Below are positions 9,191-18,149 of a stretch of 64,000 bases of DNA, piece by piece (the stretch's first letter is position 1; the number at the start of each line of letters is the position of its first letter). The stretch is from Sphingomonadales bacterium (lineage in GTDB: Bacteria > Pseudomonadota > Alphaproteobacteria > Sphingomonadales > Sphingomonadaceae). The translations under genes and the position numbers were made by a program. Location: NCBI GenBank assembly GCA_016721875.1, contig JADKHG010000003.1, forward strand, positions 310,001 to 374,000. Direction: 5' to 3'. The notes beneath the pieces were generated by a model. It did not search any database. It worked only from the letters and a program-made list of their open reading frames with translations, and was not told where the DNA came from.

Positions 9191-11359
9191 CTACTTTATG
9201 TCCCCCAACCCCATCTGCCACAAAATAAACGCCGCTTCCTCGGCATTTTCGTGCAGCCGTTCAAATCGCCCCGACTTGCCGCCATGCCCGGCACCCATAT
9301 TGGTTTTAAGCAACAACACATTGTCGTCAGTCTTCATTGCGCGCAGTTTGGCGACCATCTTGGCGGGTTCCCAATAGGTGACACGCGGGTCGTTGAGACC
9401 TGCTGTCCACAGCGTCGGCGGATAGGCTTGTGGCACGACATTGTCATAAGGCGAATAGCTGCGGATTGTGTCGAACGCCGCTTTGTCGGTGATCGGGTTG
9501 CCCCATTCGGGCCACTCCCCGGGGGTCAACGGCAGGTCCTTGTCGAGCATGGTGTTGAGCACATCGACGAAGGCGACATGGCTGACCACCGCGCCGAACA
9601 GCTCGGGTGCCTGGTTGAGCACTGCGCCCATCAGCTCGCCGCCCGCGCTGCCGCCCGACGCCGTTACCTTGCCCTTGCCGGTATAGCCCAGATCGATCAG
9701 TCCCTTTGCCGCATCGACAAAATCGTTGAAGCTGTTGGTGCGCTTGTTGAGTTTGCCGTCGAGATACCATTGATAGCCCAGATCATCCCCGCCGCGAATA
9801 TGCGCGATGGCATAGGCAAAGCCACGGTCGAGATAGGACAGCCGGTTGGTCGAAAAGCCCGGCGGCGTTGCATAGCCATAGGCGCCGTACGCGTAGAGAT
9901 GGAGCGGCTGGCTGCCGTCTTTCTTGAAGCCTTTTTTGGAGACGATTGAGACCGGCACTTTGGTACCATCGCGCGCGGTGATCATCACCCGTTCGGTCTG
10001 GTATTGGCTGGCGTCATAGCCGCTGGGGATTTCCTGCACCTTCAACGTTTCGAACGCCTTCGTCGCAACTGTGTAGTCGAACACGGTGTCGGGCGTGACC
10101 ATCGATTCATAATCGAGGCGCAGCTTCTGCACGTCATATTCGGGATTGTCGCCCAGCCCAGCGACATAGGCCGCCTCTGGGAAGGTAATTGGTTCAGCCT
10201 TGGTCGGGCCGTCATAGCGGCGCACCTCGACCTGATCGAGGCCGTCGATCCGGCCTTCGGTGACGAAGAAATCCTTGAACAGCGACAGGCCAGTCAGATA
10301 GTGCCTATCCGAACCCGCGATCAGCGTTTTCCACTCGCCCGGCTTGGCAAGGCTCGCGGTCGCGACGCGGAAATTGACGTGATCATCGTTGGTGTGGATG
10401 AATAAAGTGCCGTCGCGGACATCGACGCCATATTGCCGCCCTTCCTTGCGCGGGGAAATCAGGATCGGTTCTGCGGTCGGGTTGTCCGCTGGTACCAGCC
10501 GGACCTCACTTGTCACATTGTCGCCAGTGGCGATGACGATCCAATCCTCTTGCGCAGTGATGCCAACGCCCACGCCAAAGCCAATATCGGCTTCTTTATA
10601 GAGCAGCTTCGCGTTTTTTGGATCGTCCAAGCCGGTGATAATAGGCATTGTCGGTGCGCCAATTCTCATTGGCCAGACCGTAGACCAGCCCCCGGCTATC
10701 CTTGGTCCAGACGATGCTCGACAATGTGCCAGGGATGATGTCTTTCAGTTCCTCGCCAGTCCCCAGATTGCGGATGTGCAGGTCGAAGCGCTCCGAACCA
10801 TTGTCATCATAGGCATAGGCCAGCAGCTTGCCATCGGGGCTGACTTCGGCCGCACCCAGGCGGAAATAATCCTTGCCCTTGGCCAGTATATTCTCGTCGA
10901 GGATCAGCTGGTCCGCGCCGCCCGAGGCAGCTTTGCGGTAATGCTTCCGGTACTGCGCGCCCTCGTCGAACTTCGACCAGTAGATAAAGTCGCCATCCTT
11001 TTGCGGAACCGAGCTGTCATCCTCCTTGATCCGCCCCTTCATCTCCTGAAAGATTGCCTCGGTCAGCGCCGCCTGCGGGGCCATCTGCGCCTCGAAATAG
11101 GCATTTTCATTTTCCAGATGGGCCAAGATGTCCTTGTCATCAATGGTCGGATAGCTCTGGTCGCGCAGCCAGTGATAGTCATCGCTGATCGTCACCCCAT
11201 GCGCAGTAAATATATGCGATCGCTTTTCGGCAATGGGAGGCTGAACGGTGGCTTTGTCGGTCATATCGGCTTTCTGGCTGGACGAATTGTCAGGGCAGGG
11301 GCTGGCACGGCACCGCTGATCAGCGCAATCGCGGTGCCAAGTTTCAGGAACAGTTTCAT
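9191..11359 (-). pseudogene. ptrB: Oligopeptidase B-like S9A prolyl oligopeptidase, broken by two frameshifts
   Basis: Serine oligopeptidase of family S9A (oligopeptidase B/prolyl oligopeptidase), cleaving short peptides. The N-terminal part (11264 to about 10620) holds the start of the beta-propeller with DDYHWLRD. The C-terminal part carries the alpha/beta-hydrolase triad: Ser in GGSAGGELMG, Asp in LNDPRVTYWEP, His in GAGHGGKSG. The two parts are in different frames, switching at or beside a run of six A on the coding strand (10614-10619). A signal-peptide-like start at 11359 (MKLFLKLGTAIALISG) is in a third frame relative to the following CPDNSSSQKADM, switching at a C run (11298-11301). 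Either an exported enzyme with two lesions or, from 11264, a cytoplasmic one with a single lesion. Sequence error is possible. Confidence 0.85.
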
Positions 11360-11411
11360 GGGAAGCATATCCTCTCTATATGGGGTCGATCACTAGATAC
11401 AGGAAGCCCCC

Positions 11412-13220
11412 ATGTCCACCTATGAAGCCCGCCTTACCGCACTCCGCCAGCAACTGAAAACCGACCGGCTCGACGGCTTTGTCGTACCGATCTGCGATGA
11501 GCATATGAGCGAATATATTGGCGAATATGCGCAGCGGCTCGCTTGGCTGACCGGCTTTGGCGGATCGGCGGGGACGGCGGCGGTGCTGTCGGAAGAGGCG
11601 GCGATGTTCGTTGATGGCCGCTACACCATTCAGGTGCGCGAGCAGGTCGATGGCAAGCTGTGGCAATATCAACAAATCCCGCAGACCACCGTCGCCGAAT
11701 GGCTGAAGGCCAATGCCAAAGAAGGCGCGCGAATCGGTTATGATCCGTGGGTGCACACCAAGGATTGGGCCGATGCCGCGACCAAGGCGTTGAAATCGGT
11801 GGGTGCTCAGCTGATTGCCGTCGGAGAAAATCCGATCGACAAAATCTGGTCCGACCGCCCGGCCCCATCAGACGCGAAACTGATCGTTTTGGGTGACGAA
11901 TATACCGGACAGGGCAGCGCCGAAAAGCGCGCGGCAGTCGCCGACTGGCTAAGCGAAAAGGGGCTCGACGGCGCGATTCTCTCCGCACTCGACAGCGTGG
12001 CATGGGCGTTCAACATTCGCGGCGATGACGTGTCGCGCACCCCGGTCGCGCTGTCCTTTGCGGTGATCAATGGTGATGGCACCGCCGATTTCTATGTCGA
12101 ACCCGACAAGCTGACCGACGAAGCGCGCGCGCACCTCGGCAATGCTGTGCGGCTGCATCCGCGCAGCGCCTTTGCGCCTGCACTGGAGGGCATGAAGGGC
12201 AAGAAGATTGCGGTTGATCCCGAGCGTGCGGTCGCCGCGATCTTTGACAAACTTGCCGCAGGCGGAGCGGAGATTGTCCAGTTACGCGATCCAACGGTGA
12301 TCCCGCGCGCGCAGAAAAATACGGTCGAGCAGGCGGGCCACCGTGCTGCGCAAGCCCGCGACGGCGCGGCACTCAGTCGCTTCCTCCACTGGCTGTCGGT
12401 CGAAGCGCATAAGGGCAATGAAACCGAACTGAGCGCCGCCGCCAAGTTGCAATCCTTCCGCGAGGCCACCGGCAAATTGCGCGACCTCAGCTTTGACACC
12501 ATCTCCGCCGCCGGCCCGCACGCCGCTATCCCGCATTACCGGGTTGATGAGGAATCGAACCTGCGGATTGAACCCAACAGCATCTATCTGGTGGACTCAG
12601 GCGGGCAATATCTGGATGGCACCACCGACGTCACCCGCACCATCTGGGTCGGCCCGGGTGAACCGACCGCAGAAATGAAGGACCGCTTCACCCGCGTGCT
12701 GAAAGGCCATATCTCATTGTCACGCTGCACCTTCCCCAAGGGAACACGCGGCGGGCAACTTGACGTGTTGGCGCGGCAACATCTGTGGGCGGCGGGGGTC
12801 GATTATGCCCACGGCACCGGCCACGGCGTCGGTGCCTATCTGAGCGTCCATGAAGGACCGCAGCGCATCGGCATGTCGGCCGGCGGACAGGCAGGCACAC
12901 AGGAAGTTTTGCTGCCCGGAATGTTCCTGTCGAACGAGCCCGGCTATTATAAGGCCGGAGAATTCGGCATCCGCATCGAGAATCTGATTCTGGTCGAAGA
13001 ACGGCAGATTGACGGCGCAGAGGGCGAATGGCTGGGTTTTGAAAACCTGACCTGGGCCCCAATCGACCGCACACTGGTGGACACCAGCCTGATAACAAGG
13101 GACGAACTGCGTTGGTGGGATGACTATCACGCAAGGGTGCTGGAGATTGTCGGGCCGCAGCTTGAGGGGGATGCGAAGGTTTGGTTGGTGGAGGCTTGTG
13201 CGGGGTTGGGGCGGGGGTGA
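11412..13220 (+). CDS. pepP: Xaa-Pro aminopeptidase (M24B, aminopeptidase P family)
   Basis: Releases N-terminal residues preceding proline. 602 residues, the long three-domain form: two creatinase-like N-terminal domains (about 1-300) and the pita-bread catalytic domain (about 310-540). The dimetal ligands are visible: Asp pair in LVDSGGQYLDGTTDVTRT, His in HGTGHGVGAYL, Glu in NEPGYY and Glu in IRIENLILV. A C-terminal extension with WWDDYH is typical of the long form. It is divergent from the broken oligopeptidase gene, so the two peptidases share a 52-bp promoter region; both act on peptides. It ends 4 bp before the convergent small gene at 13225. Confidence 0.92.
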   Translation: MSTYEARLTALRQQLKTDRLDGFVVPICDEHMSEYIGEYAQRLAWLTGFGGSAGTAAVLSEEAAMFVDGRYTIQVREQVDGKLWQYQQIPQTTVAEWLKANAKEGARIGYDPWVHTKDWADAATKALKSVGAQLIAVGENPIDKIWSDRPAPSDAKLIVLGDEYTGQGSAEKRAAVADWLSEKGLDGAILSALDSVAWAFNIRGDDVSRTPVALSFAVINGDGTADFYVEPDKLTDEARAHLGNAVRLHPRSAFAPALEGMKGKKIAVDPERAVAAIFDKLAAGGAEIVQLRDPTVIPRAQKNTVEQAGHRAAQARDGAALSRFLHWLSVEAHKGNETELSAAAKLQSFREATGKLRDLSFDTISAAGPHAAIPHYRVDEESNLRIEPNSIYLVDSGGQYLDGTTDVTRTIWVGPGEPTAEMKDRFTRVLKGHISLSRCTFPKGTRGGQLDVLARQHLWAAGVDYAHGTGHGVGAYLSVHEGPQRIGMSAGGQAGTQEVLLPGMFLSNEPGYYKAGEFGIRIENLILVEERQIDGAEGEWLGFENLTWAPIDRTLVDTSLITRDELRWWDDYHARVLEIVGPQLEGDAKVWLVEACAGLGRG

Positions 13221-13224
13221 GTGG

Positions 13225-13503
13225 CTACGGCAGCCCCAGCTCCCTCTTAATCCGATCTTCTTCAATGTTCCATATGACGCTGGTTTCGCCGATGGCGGAC
13301 AGGCATTCCAACATAAAGTCTGCTGGAAAGCAGCCTCTGTTGATCCGATTCTTTAGGTTTTCGGTCGAGTAGTGAAGACCGCGGCGCTCCAACCTCTTTT
13401 GGAGAGCATAGTAGGAAACCTCCCTACCCTTCATTGCTTTTTTTATGCAGTTTCGCGGAAACGAAACGTAGTTGCTAGTTTGCTTTGCGGATTTTTCCCT
13501 CAT
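13225..13503 (-). CDS. Small DUF6471-like HTH protein
   Basis: 92 residues from the ATG at 13503 (a TTG three codons upstream is less likely). The core pattern, a helical stretch with YALQKRLERRGL, then STENLKNRINRGCF and FMLECLSAIG, resembles the DUF6471 helix-turn-helix-like family found sporadically in proteobacteria. This is recognition by eye. The codons and surrounding DNA are clearly AT-richer than the flanking peptidase gene, which fits acquired sequence. No partner gene of known function is adjacent. It could be a small DNA-binding regulator. Confidence 0.6.
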   Translation of the reverse strand: MREKSAKQTSNYVSFPRNCIKKAMKGREVSYYALQKRLERRGLHYSTENLKNRINRGCFPADFMLECLSAIGETSVIWNIEEDRIKRELGLP

Positions 13504-13730
13504 TACTCCCAACTTCCTTATACCACTTTACGTCGAACTAATTATGATGCTACATAACATAATACGGGAGTATTGAAAATCTATATCGGGCAAAACGCAT
13601 TATTTATAATGCTAAAAAAAACCAAGAACATCATAAATGATTTTTCATTCTAGAATCAGAATTGCGTTGATCACATTTCATTGGCAAACATTCAGCTATT
13701 GAATGGCCTAGCGGGAGAGGATTTTCTTGC

Positions 13731-13853
13731 ATGGAACCCTTTGAAATTATTGTGAAACTGTTGTTGGCACTGAGTAACTTTGCACTAGCGTTTGTTAAAT
13801 GGCGAGCGCGCAACAAAAAACGTCTAAAGCCGCCAGTGAGAACGAACAGCTAG
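13731..13853 (+). CDS. Candidate 40-residue single-span membrane peptide
   Basis: A short open frame, below usual gene-calling length, in the AT-rich islet. The product has one hydrophobic helix (about residues 4-23, EIIVKLLLALSNFALAFV) followed by a strongly basic tail rich in Arg and Lys. GGAGAGG lies 11-17 bases upstream of the ATG, a little far for ideal spacing. Hydrophobic helix plus basic tail is the layout of many small membrane peptides, including type I toxins, but no antisense RNA or homologue can be shown here. It may be a chance ORF. Confidence 0.3.
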   Translation: MEPFEIIVKLLLALSNFALAFVKWRARNKKRLKPPVRTNS

Positions 13854-13884
13854 AAGGTCCGGGACGTCATGCGGATGACCCATC

Positions 13885-13977
13885 TTTTTGGCTTCGTGCC
13901 TTCGTGTGAAACAAATCACACAACGCCCGATCGCATAATCTCACACAAAGCCACGAAGCCACAAAGAAGGGAAACTC
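13885..13977. repeat. 27-bp near-perfect inverted repeat
   Basis: The arm at 13885-13911 (ending in CTTCGTGCCTTCGTGTGA) is the reverse complement, with three mismatches, of the arm at 13951-13977 (starting TCACACAAAGCCACGAAG). About 39 bases separate them. Similar CTTCGTGxCTTCGTG sequences recur between genes in sphingomonad genomes (general knowledge). It stands between the islet and the dioxygenase gene and may be a mobile palindromic element or a strong mRNA hairpin. Confidence 0.75.
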
Positions 13978-14052
13978 CTCTCCATGGGAGAGGAGGCGAG
14001 ATTGACAAACCCCCACCACAAACTAGCCTCCCCCAACAGGAGAGGCCCAAAA

Positions 14053-14886
14053 ATGCACATAACCCCTTCCGACCAAGCCTGTGGTGCCAGCGTCACGGGC
14101 ATCGACCTGCGCCAGCCTTTGTCCGCCGATCTGGTGGGCGCGATCCGCGCGACTTGGCTCGAGCATCATGTGCTTGCCTTTCCCGATCAGGATCTGACCG
14201 ACGACGATCTCGAACGCTTCACGCTGCATTTTGGCGGCTTTGGCGATGATCCGTTCATCGCGCCGGTGCCGGGGCGCAAGCATGTGATTGCGGTCGAACG
14301 GCTGGCGGATGAGACTTCGCCGCTGTTTGCAGAGAATTGGCACAGCGACTGGAGCTTTCAGGCGCGTCCGCCCGCGGGCACTTGCCTTTATGGCATCAAA
14401 ATCCCGCCCGTTGGTGGCGACACGCTGTTTTCCAACCAGCATGCGGCACTCGATGCGATGCCCGATGCGCTGCGTGCGCGGGTCGATGGGCGAATGGCGA
14501 TCCATTCGGCGAAGCGCGCTTATGCGCCCGACGGGGCCTATGGGGAGGGTGACAAGGCCAAACGGTCAATGGACATTCGCCCGTCAAAGGACGCCGAGGC
14601 GACGCAACTCCATCCTTATATCCGCGCGCATTCCGAAACCGGGCGGTTGGGGCTGTTCAGTTGCTTCGGCTATATCATCGGTTTTGAAGACATGGACGAT
14701 GCAGAGGCGCTGCCGCTGCTGATCGAACTTTACCAATATCAGGGGCAGGAGGCGTTCCAATATCGCCATAAATGGCAGCCGGGTATGCTGCTGATGTGGG
14801 ACAACCGCTCGGTGCTCCACGCCGCGACCGGTGGCTATGATGGGCACCACCGGTTGTTGCATAGGACGACGATTGCGGCGCCTTAG
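14053..14886 (+). CDS. TauD/TfdA family Fe(II)/2-oxoglutarate dioxygenase
   Basis: Oxidises an organic substrate using O2 and 2-oxoglutarate. The start at 14053 follows a good AGGAG (about 14038) and gives 277 residues, the family's normal length; the longer frame from 13984 adds 23 unlikely residues. Iron ligands: the HxD motif in NWHSDWSF (about residue 98) and the distal His in SVLHAATGG, with the 2-oxoglutarate-binding Arg in HRLLHRTT near the C-terminus. The substrate (sulfonate, phenoxyacid, carnitine-like or other) cannot be told, and no transporter or pathway gene is adjacent. The gene converges with the toxin gene at 14896. Confidence 0.88.
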   Translation: MHITPSDQACGASVTGIDLRQPLSADLVGAIRATWLEHHVLAFPDQDLTDDDLERFTLHFGGFGDDPFIAPVPGRKHVIAVERLADETSPLFAENWHSDWSFQARPPAGTCLYGIKIPPVGGDTLFSNQHAALDAMPDALRARVDGRMAIHSAKRAYAPDGAYGEGDKAKRSMDIRPSKDAEATQLHPYIRAHSETGRLGLFSCFGYIIGFEDMDDAEALPLLIELYQYQGQEAFQYRHKWQPGMLLMWDNRSVLHAATGGYDGHHRLLHRTTIAAP

Positions 14887-14895
14887 CCGACTCCG

Positions 14896-15297
14896 TCACT
14901 TTTCGGTCAACCTCTCCCGAAACCAGCCTGCGACAACCTCCTCTTCCAACTCACCCGACGCAAGCGCCAGCATCATCTGGATCGCATCGGCAGCGGAAAA
15001 TTCCAGTTGATGGCCGTTGATGGCTAGGAACAGGCGCGCCAGCACCCAAGCTGTTCGCTTGTTACCGTCGATAAAGGGATGGTTGCGAGCCACACCAAAG
15101 GCATAAGCCGCTGCCAATGCTGCTGGATCATCCTCACCATAGGTCCAGCGGTTTACCGGACGCGCCAATGCGGATTCCAGCAATCCGGCATCGCGCACGC
15201 CCACACCGCCACCATGTTCGGCCAATTGCCGGTCGTGGATGGTGTTGGCATCGCGCGTGTCGAGCCACATGGGCTCAACCCGCTGTGGCACGCTCAT
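14896..15297 (-). CDS. Doc/Fic-type toxin (death-on-curing family)
   Basis: 133 residues. The Fic/Doc active-site motif HPFIDGNKRTA is complete (about residues 74-84), with the N-terminal family block HDRQLAEHGGGVGVRDAGLLESALARP split by loops. Doc toxins phosphorylate elongation factor EF-Tu and stop translation; Fic relatives AMPylate. The HPFxDGNKR pattern and 130-residue size favour Doc. The ATG overlaps the stop of the antitoxin gene (4 bp), as in toxin-antitoxin operons. No resistance or mobility gene is next to it. Confidence 0.9.
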   Translation of the reverse strand: MSVPQRVEPMWLDTRDANTIHDRQLAEHGGGVGVRDAGLLESALARPVNRWTYGEDDPAALAAAYAFGVARNHPFIDGNKRTAWVLARLFLAINGHQLEFSAADAIQMMLALASGELEEEVVAGWFRERLTEK

Positions 15298-15521
15298 TTT
15301 GCTAATACTTTAAGGATATCGCGGTCTTCGCGCATGATCGCCTCTGCCGCCTTCATCTTCGCCTCAAATTGGGGGTCAGAGGGTGTCATCCGAATACCAT
15401 CAGGGGTTTCGGTGAAATAGACAGTATCGCCCAGCCCAACGCGCAGCTTTGCCAGCATCTCCTTCGACAGCACAATGCCCGCAGAATTGCCGATTTTCGT
15501 GATTTTGACAGTCATGTTCAT
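15294..15521 (-). CDS. AbrB/MazE-type antitoxin
   Basis: 75 residues from the ATG at 15521, a short swapped-hairpin AbrB DNA-binding domain: VKITKIGNSAGIVLSKEMLAKL then GDTVYFTE (given here in pieces), followed by a C-terminal helix rich in Met, Ala and Glu that would bind the toxin. Another Met two codons later is also possible; the ATG at 15551 is less likely because it would place the operator-like palindrome inside the gene. Antitoxins of this fold autoregulate their promoter. Directly upstream of and overlapping the Doc gene. Confidence 0.88.
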   Translation of the reverse strand: MNMTVKITKIGNSAGIVLSKEMLAKLRVGLGDTVYFTETPDGIRMTPSDPQFEAKMKAAEAIMREDRDILKVLAK

Positions 15522-15525
15522 ACAG

Positions 15526-15537
15526 GCGTTATAACGC
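15526..15537 (-). promoter_or_regulatory. Palindromic operator / -10 element of the toxin-antitoxin operon
   Basis: GCGTTATAACGC, a perfect 12-bp palindrome, ends 5 bases before the antitoxin ATG on the minus strand. Its centre also resembles a -10 box (TATAAC). AbrB-type antitoxins usually bind palindromes over their own promoter, so this is a reasonable operator candidate. The closeness to the start codon implies a short or leaderless message. Confidence 0.5.
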
Positions 15538-15563
15538 GCCTTTTGCCTCACGACAAGGATTTC

Positions 15564-16319
15564 CTACCACCGCACCACTTCGCGCACTTCGGGCAGCGGC
15601 CCGGCATCAAATTCCGCCCTGTCTCTGCCCTCGTTTTTCGCGTGATACAGCAGGTCATCGGCATTTTTCAGCGAGGCACCGATCACCGTCGATGCCGGGT
15701 GCATGGTGCAACCGATGCTGACCGACAGCGGCACATGCTTACCATCGATCAGCGGGTTAATCGCGCGAATATTGGCGCAGATGGCGGTGGCGATTTCCAT
15801 TCCCGTCTCGCGGTCGTGTCCCGGCAGGAAGACGGCGAATTCCTCTCCTCCCAATCGACCGACCAGACCATAGGCGCCGACAGTCTTGCTGATTGTGTTG
15901 GCAATCACCACCAATGCTGCGTCGCCAACGGCATGGCCGTGGACGTCGTTGATCCGCTTGAAATGATCCGCATCGACAATCATCAAGGGACCGCCAACCT
16001 GGCGCGCGCGGATACTGTCGAGCATATAGGATCGATTGAACACGCCGGTCAGCCCGTCAAAGCGGATTTGCTGGTCCACCTTTTCGATCGTCTGGTTCAT
16101 CATCCGCAACAGGTTCAGCCCGAAATAGGCGAGCGGCGGCGTGATAAACAATGGGATCAGCGTTGCCATCGCAATACCAATCAGGATTGCCATCGACGGT
16201 ATTCCGGGAACCGCCGATAAAATGCCGGCAACAACGGCCACAGGCGCAGCAACCGCCAACCCGGTAATAAGGGCGGTATAGCGAATAACCTGTTTTTGCG
16301 TGTGGACCCGTAGCATCAC
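15564..16319 (-). CDS. Membrane-anchored GGDEF diguanylate cyclase
   Basis: Makes the second messenger cyclic di-GMP. 251 residues: two predicted transmembrane helices (about 14-36 and 42-66), a short linker and a GGDEF domain (about 85-245) with DGLTGVFNR, DADHFKRINDVHGH and the active-site variant GGEEF in RLGGEEFAVF. GGEEF is a functional form. I see no RxxD product-inhibition site in the expected position before GGEEF, so feedback control may be lacking. No sensory domain besides the membrane segments. Probably monocistronic. Confidence 0.9.
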   Translation of the reverse strand: MMLRVHTQKQVIRYTALITGLAVAAPVAVVAGILSAVPGIPSMAILIGIAMATLIPLFITPPLAYFGLNLLRMMNQTIEKVDQQIRFDGLTGVFNRSYMLDSIRARQVGGPLMIVDADHFKRINDVHGHAVGDAALVVIANTISKTVGAYGLVGRLGGEEFAVFLPGHDRETGMEIATAICANIRAINPLIDGKHVPLSVSIGCTMHPASTVIGASLKNADDLLYHAKNEGRDRAEFDAGPLPEVREVVRW

Positions 16320-16441
16320 AATGTATCTACTGGTTGATTGTTATCAATTGGTTTCCAAATGTAAAAGCGGTCCGGTGTGACGCATTGACACCTGAAATAT
16401 GTTCTTATATTGTTCTGTTTTTGAATGAAGGAGGCGAGTCG

Positions 16442-16810
16442 ATGATTGGATATGTAACGCTAGGAACCAACGACCTTGCGCGCGCAGCGCAATTTTACGA
16501 TGCGATTGCGTCGGAGCTCGGCACCGGGCGAATGATGGAATTTGACAGCTTCATCGCATGGGGAACCCCGGGCGGCGGTGCTGGCATCGGTATGACCAAG
16601 CCTTTTGATGGCAATGCAGCGACCGTTGGCAACGGCGTGATGGTGGCGCTGAACGCCAAGGACGAGGCACAGGTACAAAAACTCTACGACATTGCGCTGG
16701 CCAATGGCGGCACCTGCGAAGGCCCACCGGGACCACGCGGCGACGGTTTTTACGCCGCCTATTTCCGCGACCCCGATGGCAACAAGTTAAATGCTTTCCT
16801 GATGGGGTAA
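16442..16810 (+). CDS. VOC superfamily (glyoxalase/dioxygenase-fold) protein
   Basis: 122 residues from the ATG at 16442, which is preceded by the strong ribosome-binding site AAGGAGGCGAG; the frame is open upstream but that extension is not translated from a good start. Two beta-alpha-beta-beta-beta modules: IGYVTLGTNDLARAAQFYD at the N-terminus and AYFRDPDGNKLNAFLMG at the C-terminus. Metal-ligand positions are only partly kept. Small proteins of this family are often annotated as glyoxalase; the substrate is unknown. Followed by a long perfect-looking hairpin. Confidence 0.85.
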   Translation: MIGYVTLGTNDLARAAQFYDAIASELGTGRMMEFDSFIAWGTPGGGAGIGMTKPFDGNAATVGNGVMVALNAKDEAQVQKLYDIALANGGTCEGPPGPRGDGFYAAYFRDPDGNKLNAFLMG

Positions 16811-16835
16811 GCACTGACGTGTTGGAAATATTGTT

Positions 16836-16870
16836 ACGCCACGCAATGCAAAAAATGCGTTGCGTGGCGT
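16836..16870. terminator. Strong 15-bp hairpin after the VOC gene
   Basis: ACGCCACGCAATGCA pairs with TGCGTTGCGTGGCGT across a five-A loop, with a single non-Watson-Crick (A:C) position. There is no following T tract on the plus strand, so it is an imperfect intrinsic terminator, or a stabilising 3' hairpin between the VOC and cupin genes. Confidence 0.55.
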
Positions 16871-16930
16871 CAACTTTGTCAAGTTCCAGCTTTCGTGGTT
16901 TCGTTTTCCCTTAATATTATGGGTGTGTTT

Positions 16931-17335
16931 ATGGCTGATCCAGACAAGTTGCTATCACGCTTTCCGCTGCATCTGGGGCTAGGCGCAACCGCCATTCCCC
17001 AGCCCGAGATGACCGGCGGGATGGACTGGTATCAGGGCTATGGCGAACGCCATGGTGGCGACGGCGCGGAAGGGCGGTTGGTGTCGATGCACAGCTTCAC
17101 CGGCAATTGGGACAGTTGGGAAATGCACCCAGTAGGCGACGAGGTCGTTGTCTGCACAACAGGCGAAATGACTCTGCATCAGGAGTTTCCCGATGGCTCG
17201 ACCAATATAGTGACAATCGGCGCGGGTGAATATGCGATCAACCCGCCCGGTGTATGGCACACAGCCGATATTGCGGAGACGGCAACTGCCTTGTTCATCA
17301 CTGCTGGCTTGGGGACTGAGGTCAGGGGGCGTTAG
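16931..17335 (+). CDS. Cupin-domain protein
   Basis: 134 residues from the ATG at 16931 (the upstream in-frame start at 16895 gives a non-conserved leader). A single jelly-roll cupin: WEMHPVGDEVVVCTTGEMTL is the first cupin motif, with His and Glu, and GEYAINPPGVWHTADI the second, with the distal His. This suggests a metal- or sugar-binding small enzyme or sensor. Function is not assignable. It ends 15 bp from the convergent SDR gene. Confidence 0.82.
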   Translation: MADPDKLLSRFPLHLGLGATAIPQPEMTGGMDWYQGYGERHGGDGAEGRLVSMHSFTGNWDSWEMHPVGDEVVVCTTGEMTLHQEFPDGSTNIVTIGAGEYAINPPGVWHTADIAETATALFITAGLGTEVRGR

Positions 17336-17350
17336 CTCTCTTCCACAACC

Positions 17351-18130
17351 TTAGCGCATTGAAAAACCTGCCCCGTCAATATTGACCTTTTGTCCCGACG
17401 CATAGGGATTGGCATCGGATACCAGCCAGACGACAGCCGCAGCGACATCCTCTGGAGTCGACACCCGACCAAAGGGCGAGCGGGCATCCAGTTCGTGGAT
17501 ATCAGCAACACCCGCAACGGCCTTCGCCAAGCGGTTGCCCATGTCCGAAACCGTCAAGCTGGGGGCGACGACATTGACTCGCATGCCAAATTGGCTCTCT
17601 TCCTTGGCCATCGTATAGGCAAGCGCCTCCATCGCGGCCTTACCCATATTATAGGGCGCGCCATAGGGGGCGTTGTGCAATGTCGCGACGCTCGAAATCA
17701 TCACAATATCGCTGCGCGCATTTTGCCGCAAATGCGGGATGCACAGCCGCGACAAATGGTGAGGTGCTAGCGCATGGATGCGCATCACCCGCTCGAATTC
17801 ATCGGGATCAGTGTCGGCAACCCCCTTACCCCTGCTGGCGATCCCGGCATTGTTGACCAGAATCGAAAGCCCGCCAAAATCGCGCGCGACTGACCCAACC
17901 ATGTCGGCCATGGCTGTGCGATCTTCAACAGAGGCGCAATAAGCTTCTGCCTTGCGACCCTTGGCGCGGATCGCATTGACGACTGCGTCAGCCGCCTCTT
18001 TATCGCGGTTGTAATTGACCGCAACATCCGCACCGGCATCGGCAAGCGCCAGTGCAATGCCGCGTCCGATTCCACGGGATCCGCCGGTTGCCAGTGCGAC
18101 CCGCCCGGTCAGATCGATACTTATCGCCAT
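17351..18130 (-). CDS. Short-chain dehydrogenase/reductase (SDR), 3-oxoacyl-ACP reductase-like
   Basis: Classical SDR of 259 residues. NAD(P)-binding TGGSRGIG near residue 15, NNAG in LVNNAGIASRG, catalytic Ser in MISSVATLH, and the YxxxK pair as YNMGK. An Arg-poor cofactor site leaves NAD/NADP preference open. C-terminal family end VNIDGAGFSMR. It resembles FabG-type reductases but is isolated from fatty acid genes, so a specific oxo-acid or alcohol substrate is not known. Upstream lies the zinc peptidase gene, 19 bp away on the same strand. Confidence 0.9.
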   Translation of the reverse strand: MAISIDLTGRVALATGGSRGIGRGIALALADAGADVAVNYNRDKEAADAVVNAIRAKGRKAEAYCASVEDRTAMADMVGSVARDFGGLSILVNNAGIASRGKGVADTDPDEFERVMRIHALAPHHLSRLCIPHLRQNARSDIVMISSVATLHNAPYGAPYNMGKAAMEALAYTMAKEESQFGMRVNVVAPSLTVSDMGNRLAKAVAGVADIHELDARSPFGRVSTPEDVAAAVVWLVSDANPYASGQKVNIDGAGFSMR

Positions 18131-18149
18131 TGTCCTTTCCCCCTCTCGC

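Noticed and set aside
10596..10669. Programmed frameshift in the oligopeptidase gene
   Set aside because: The shift needed is +1 and the A run is not in the phase of a -1 slippery heptamer; a lesion or sequence error is simpler, particularly with the second break in the signal peptide.
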